A stretch of 64,000 bases of DNA, from contig JAIQEU010000002.1 in NCBI GenBank assembly GCA_020073665.1, forward strand, positions 1 through 64,000. The letters are read 5' to 3'. Positions within the stretch are counted from its first letter, which is position 1. The number at the start of each line of letters is the position of its first letter. Shown in pieces: positions 62,971-64,000 of the stretch. Origin of the DNA: Terriglobia bacterium. Lineage in GTDB: Bacteria; Acidobacteriota; Terriglobia; Terriglobales; Acidobacteriaceae. A model generated the notes under the pieces. That model was not told where the DNA came from. It worked only from the letters and a program-made list of their open reading frames with translations, and did no database searches. A program made the position numbers and the translations under genes.

Positions 62971-64000
62971 TCACTTCGGTTCCTGCATTACCTCCGGATT
63001 CGGCAAAGGCGCGTCGTACAACTCCTTCTGCCGTTTGCTGCGTAGAGCATTCATCAGGCGGGTGGTGGTCTGCATTTCCAGCTTCGCGTCTTCGGTCCGC
63101 CCCAGGCGTTGCAGTATCTGGCCGCGCACGTAATGCACGGGATAATTGTCCGGTTCCAATTTGTTGGCGGCATCAATCTCGGCCAAAGCCTCGGTGAATT
63201 TGCCGAGCCGCTGGTAAACCCGCGCCAACTCATAGTGCGAGCTCGCCAGGTTCGGATCCAGGCGCAGCGCCTTGCGCAGCGTCTTAGCAGCTTCCTGATC
63301 CTGCTGCTGCAGCGAATACACCAGCCCAAGCTGGTCGTAGTTGTAGGTGACATCCGGTTCGAGCGCGATGTCCTTGAGAAACTCCGCCTTGGCTTTCTCC
63401 AAATCCTGCTTCTTCAAGTACGCTACGCCCAGGTTAAAATGGACGAACGGCAGTTTGGGATTTGCTTTCGCCGCCACTCCCAGTTCGGTAATGGCTTCAT
63501 CGTATTCTTCCCGGTTAATGTGCGCCTTGCCCATGAGCAAATGAAATTCCGGGGTGTCCTGCCCGGTCTCAACCATCTTGCCCAGAGCACGCTGCTCCAA
63601 GTCCGGACGGTTCGCCTTACTGGCCGAGAGTCCCAGCACATAGAGATAGTTCAACTCGCCCGATGCTTCGTCCCACAAGGGCTCGAGCGCGCGGACTGCG
63701 TCGGCGTAACGCTCGGTGAAGAAGTAGCACAGTCCCAGTAGATGATTGGCCTGCGCCGAACCCGGCGCATCCCGCACTACCGACTCGAACGCAGGAATCG
63801 CCGAGCGAAAATCGTTCTGGCGAAAATAAGCCAGCCCAATATTCAGACGTACTCCCGCCACCGTGGGCGCCAGCCGCTCCGCCTGGTGCAACATTTCCAG
63901 GGCTGCAGTCCACTGCTTGCGCCGCATGTAAACCACACCCAGGTTGGCGTACGCCCCCGCCACCTGCGGATCCACCGCCAGCACGCCGCGAAACGCCCGC
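62971..64000 (-). CDS. TPR-repeat protein, 5' part outside the window
   Basis: The frame is open from the stop at 62971 to the right edge of the window, so at least 343 residues are encoded and the start lies beyond 64000. At least eight tetratricopeptide repeats are visible, for example GAYANLGVVYMRRKQWTAAL, VRLNIGLAYFRQNDFRSAI, FVHFNLGVAYLKKQDLEKAK and ASSHYELARVYQRLGKFTEA. Such repeats bind partner proteins. No catalytic domain or C-terminal signal is seen, and the tail after the last repeat is short and charged. The partner and cellular location are unknown without the N-terminus. Confidence 0.9.
   Translation of the reverse strand, partial: RAFRGVLAVDPQVAGAYANLGVVYMRRKQWTAALEMLHQAERLAPTVAGVRLNIGLAYFRQNDFRSAIPAFESVVRDAPGSAQANHLLGLCYFFTERYADAVRALEPLWDEASGELNYLYVLGLSASKANRPDLEQRALGKMVETGQDTPEFHLLMGKAHINREEYDEAITELGVAAKANPKLPFVHFNLGVAYLKKQDLEKAKAEFLKDIALEPDVTYNYDQLGLVYSLQQQDQEAAKTLRKALRLDPNLASSHYELARVYQRLGKFTEALAEIDAANKLEPDNYPVHYVRGQILQRLGRTEDAKLEMQTTTRLMNALRSKRQKELYDAPLPNPEVMQEPK

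Overview
The window looks like a chromosomal segment from an Acidobacteriota (Terriglobia/Koribacter-like) bacterium. This is an inference from gene content: two very large Oar-type TonB-dependent receptors with N-terminal carboxypeptidase-regulatory-like domains, giant multihaem cytochromes, a CHASE2 histidine kinase with an NtrC-type regulator, a DevBCA-like exporter, kelch and YVTN propellers, high GC and frequent GTG/TTG starts. No 16S rRNA gene is present to confirm it.

Layout. 1-2410 is a scar beside a tRNA-Asn gene: the C-terminal half of one tyrosine recombinase, an outer-membrane transporter-like gene without a convincing signal peptide, the C-terminal half of a second recombinase, and a SIMPL-domain remnant, all on the minus strand. 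2410-4524 is a secreted GH36 alpha-galactosidase-like enzyme. 4696-9061 is a tightly overlapping regulatory operon (sigma-54 activator, CHASE2 kinase, FecR-domain protein). 9200-9853 is a divergent Fis-type regulator whose receiver has Asn where the phosphorylated Asp should be.

10068-21292 is a probable electron-transfer locus: a 23-haem and a 34-haem c-type cytochrome (the latter built from 75-residue three-haem repeats), an AMIN-domain/beta-barrel outer-membrane protein, a small exported protein, a six-helix His-rich membrane protein (cytochrome b-like) and a membrane-anchored ferredoxin/FAD/NAD(P)H oxidoreductase. The four genes after the cytochromes overlap or nearly touch. Together they could connect NAD(P)H or quinol to a periplasmic haem wire and an outer-membrane barrel.

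21713-30762 holds an Oar-like receptor with a strong terminator, then a TetR regulator with a perfect 14-bp palindrome just before its start codon and an RND efflux adaptor/pump pair. 30972-40718 is the most distinctive region: a compact RiPP-type operon with a PqqD-like recognition protein, a radical SAM/SPASM enzyme, a 58-residue three-Cys precursor, an HprK-like kinase, and a 2325-residue protein that fuses an S26-type Ser/His peptidase to a secreted DUF11/Gly-rich/C25 (gingipain-like) protease. All junctions overlap or are very short.

40994-44600 is a TetR-controlled ABC exporter (permease, ATPase, HlyD adaptor) with a clear inverted-repeat operator. 44644-48177 is a second Oar-like receptor on the minus strand. 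48879-64000 is mostly housekeeping or accessory: a coiled-coil/winged-helix protein, an M28 carboxypeptidase, a kelch protein, a TetR regulator, a LuxR-type regulator with a degenerate receiver, a lipoprotein propeller, a small membrane protein with two alkaline-phosphatase-superfamily enzymes, an isoprenylcysteine methyltransferase-like protein, an AsmA-like protein and the 3' part of a TPR protein.
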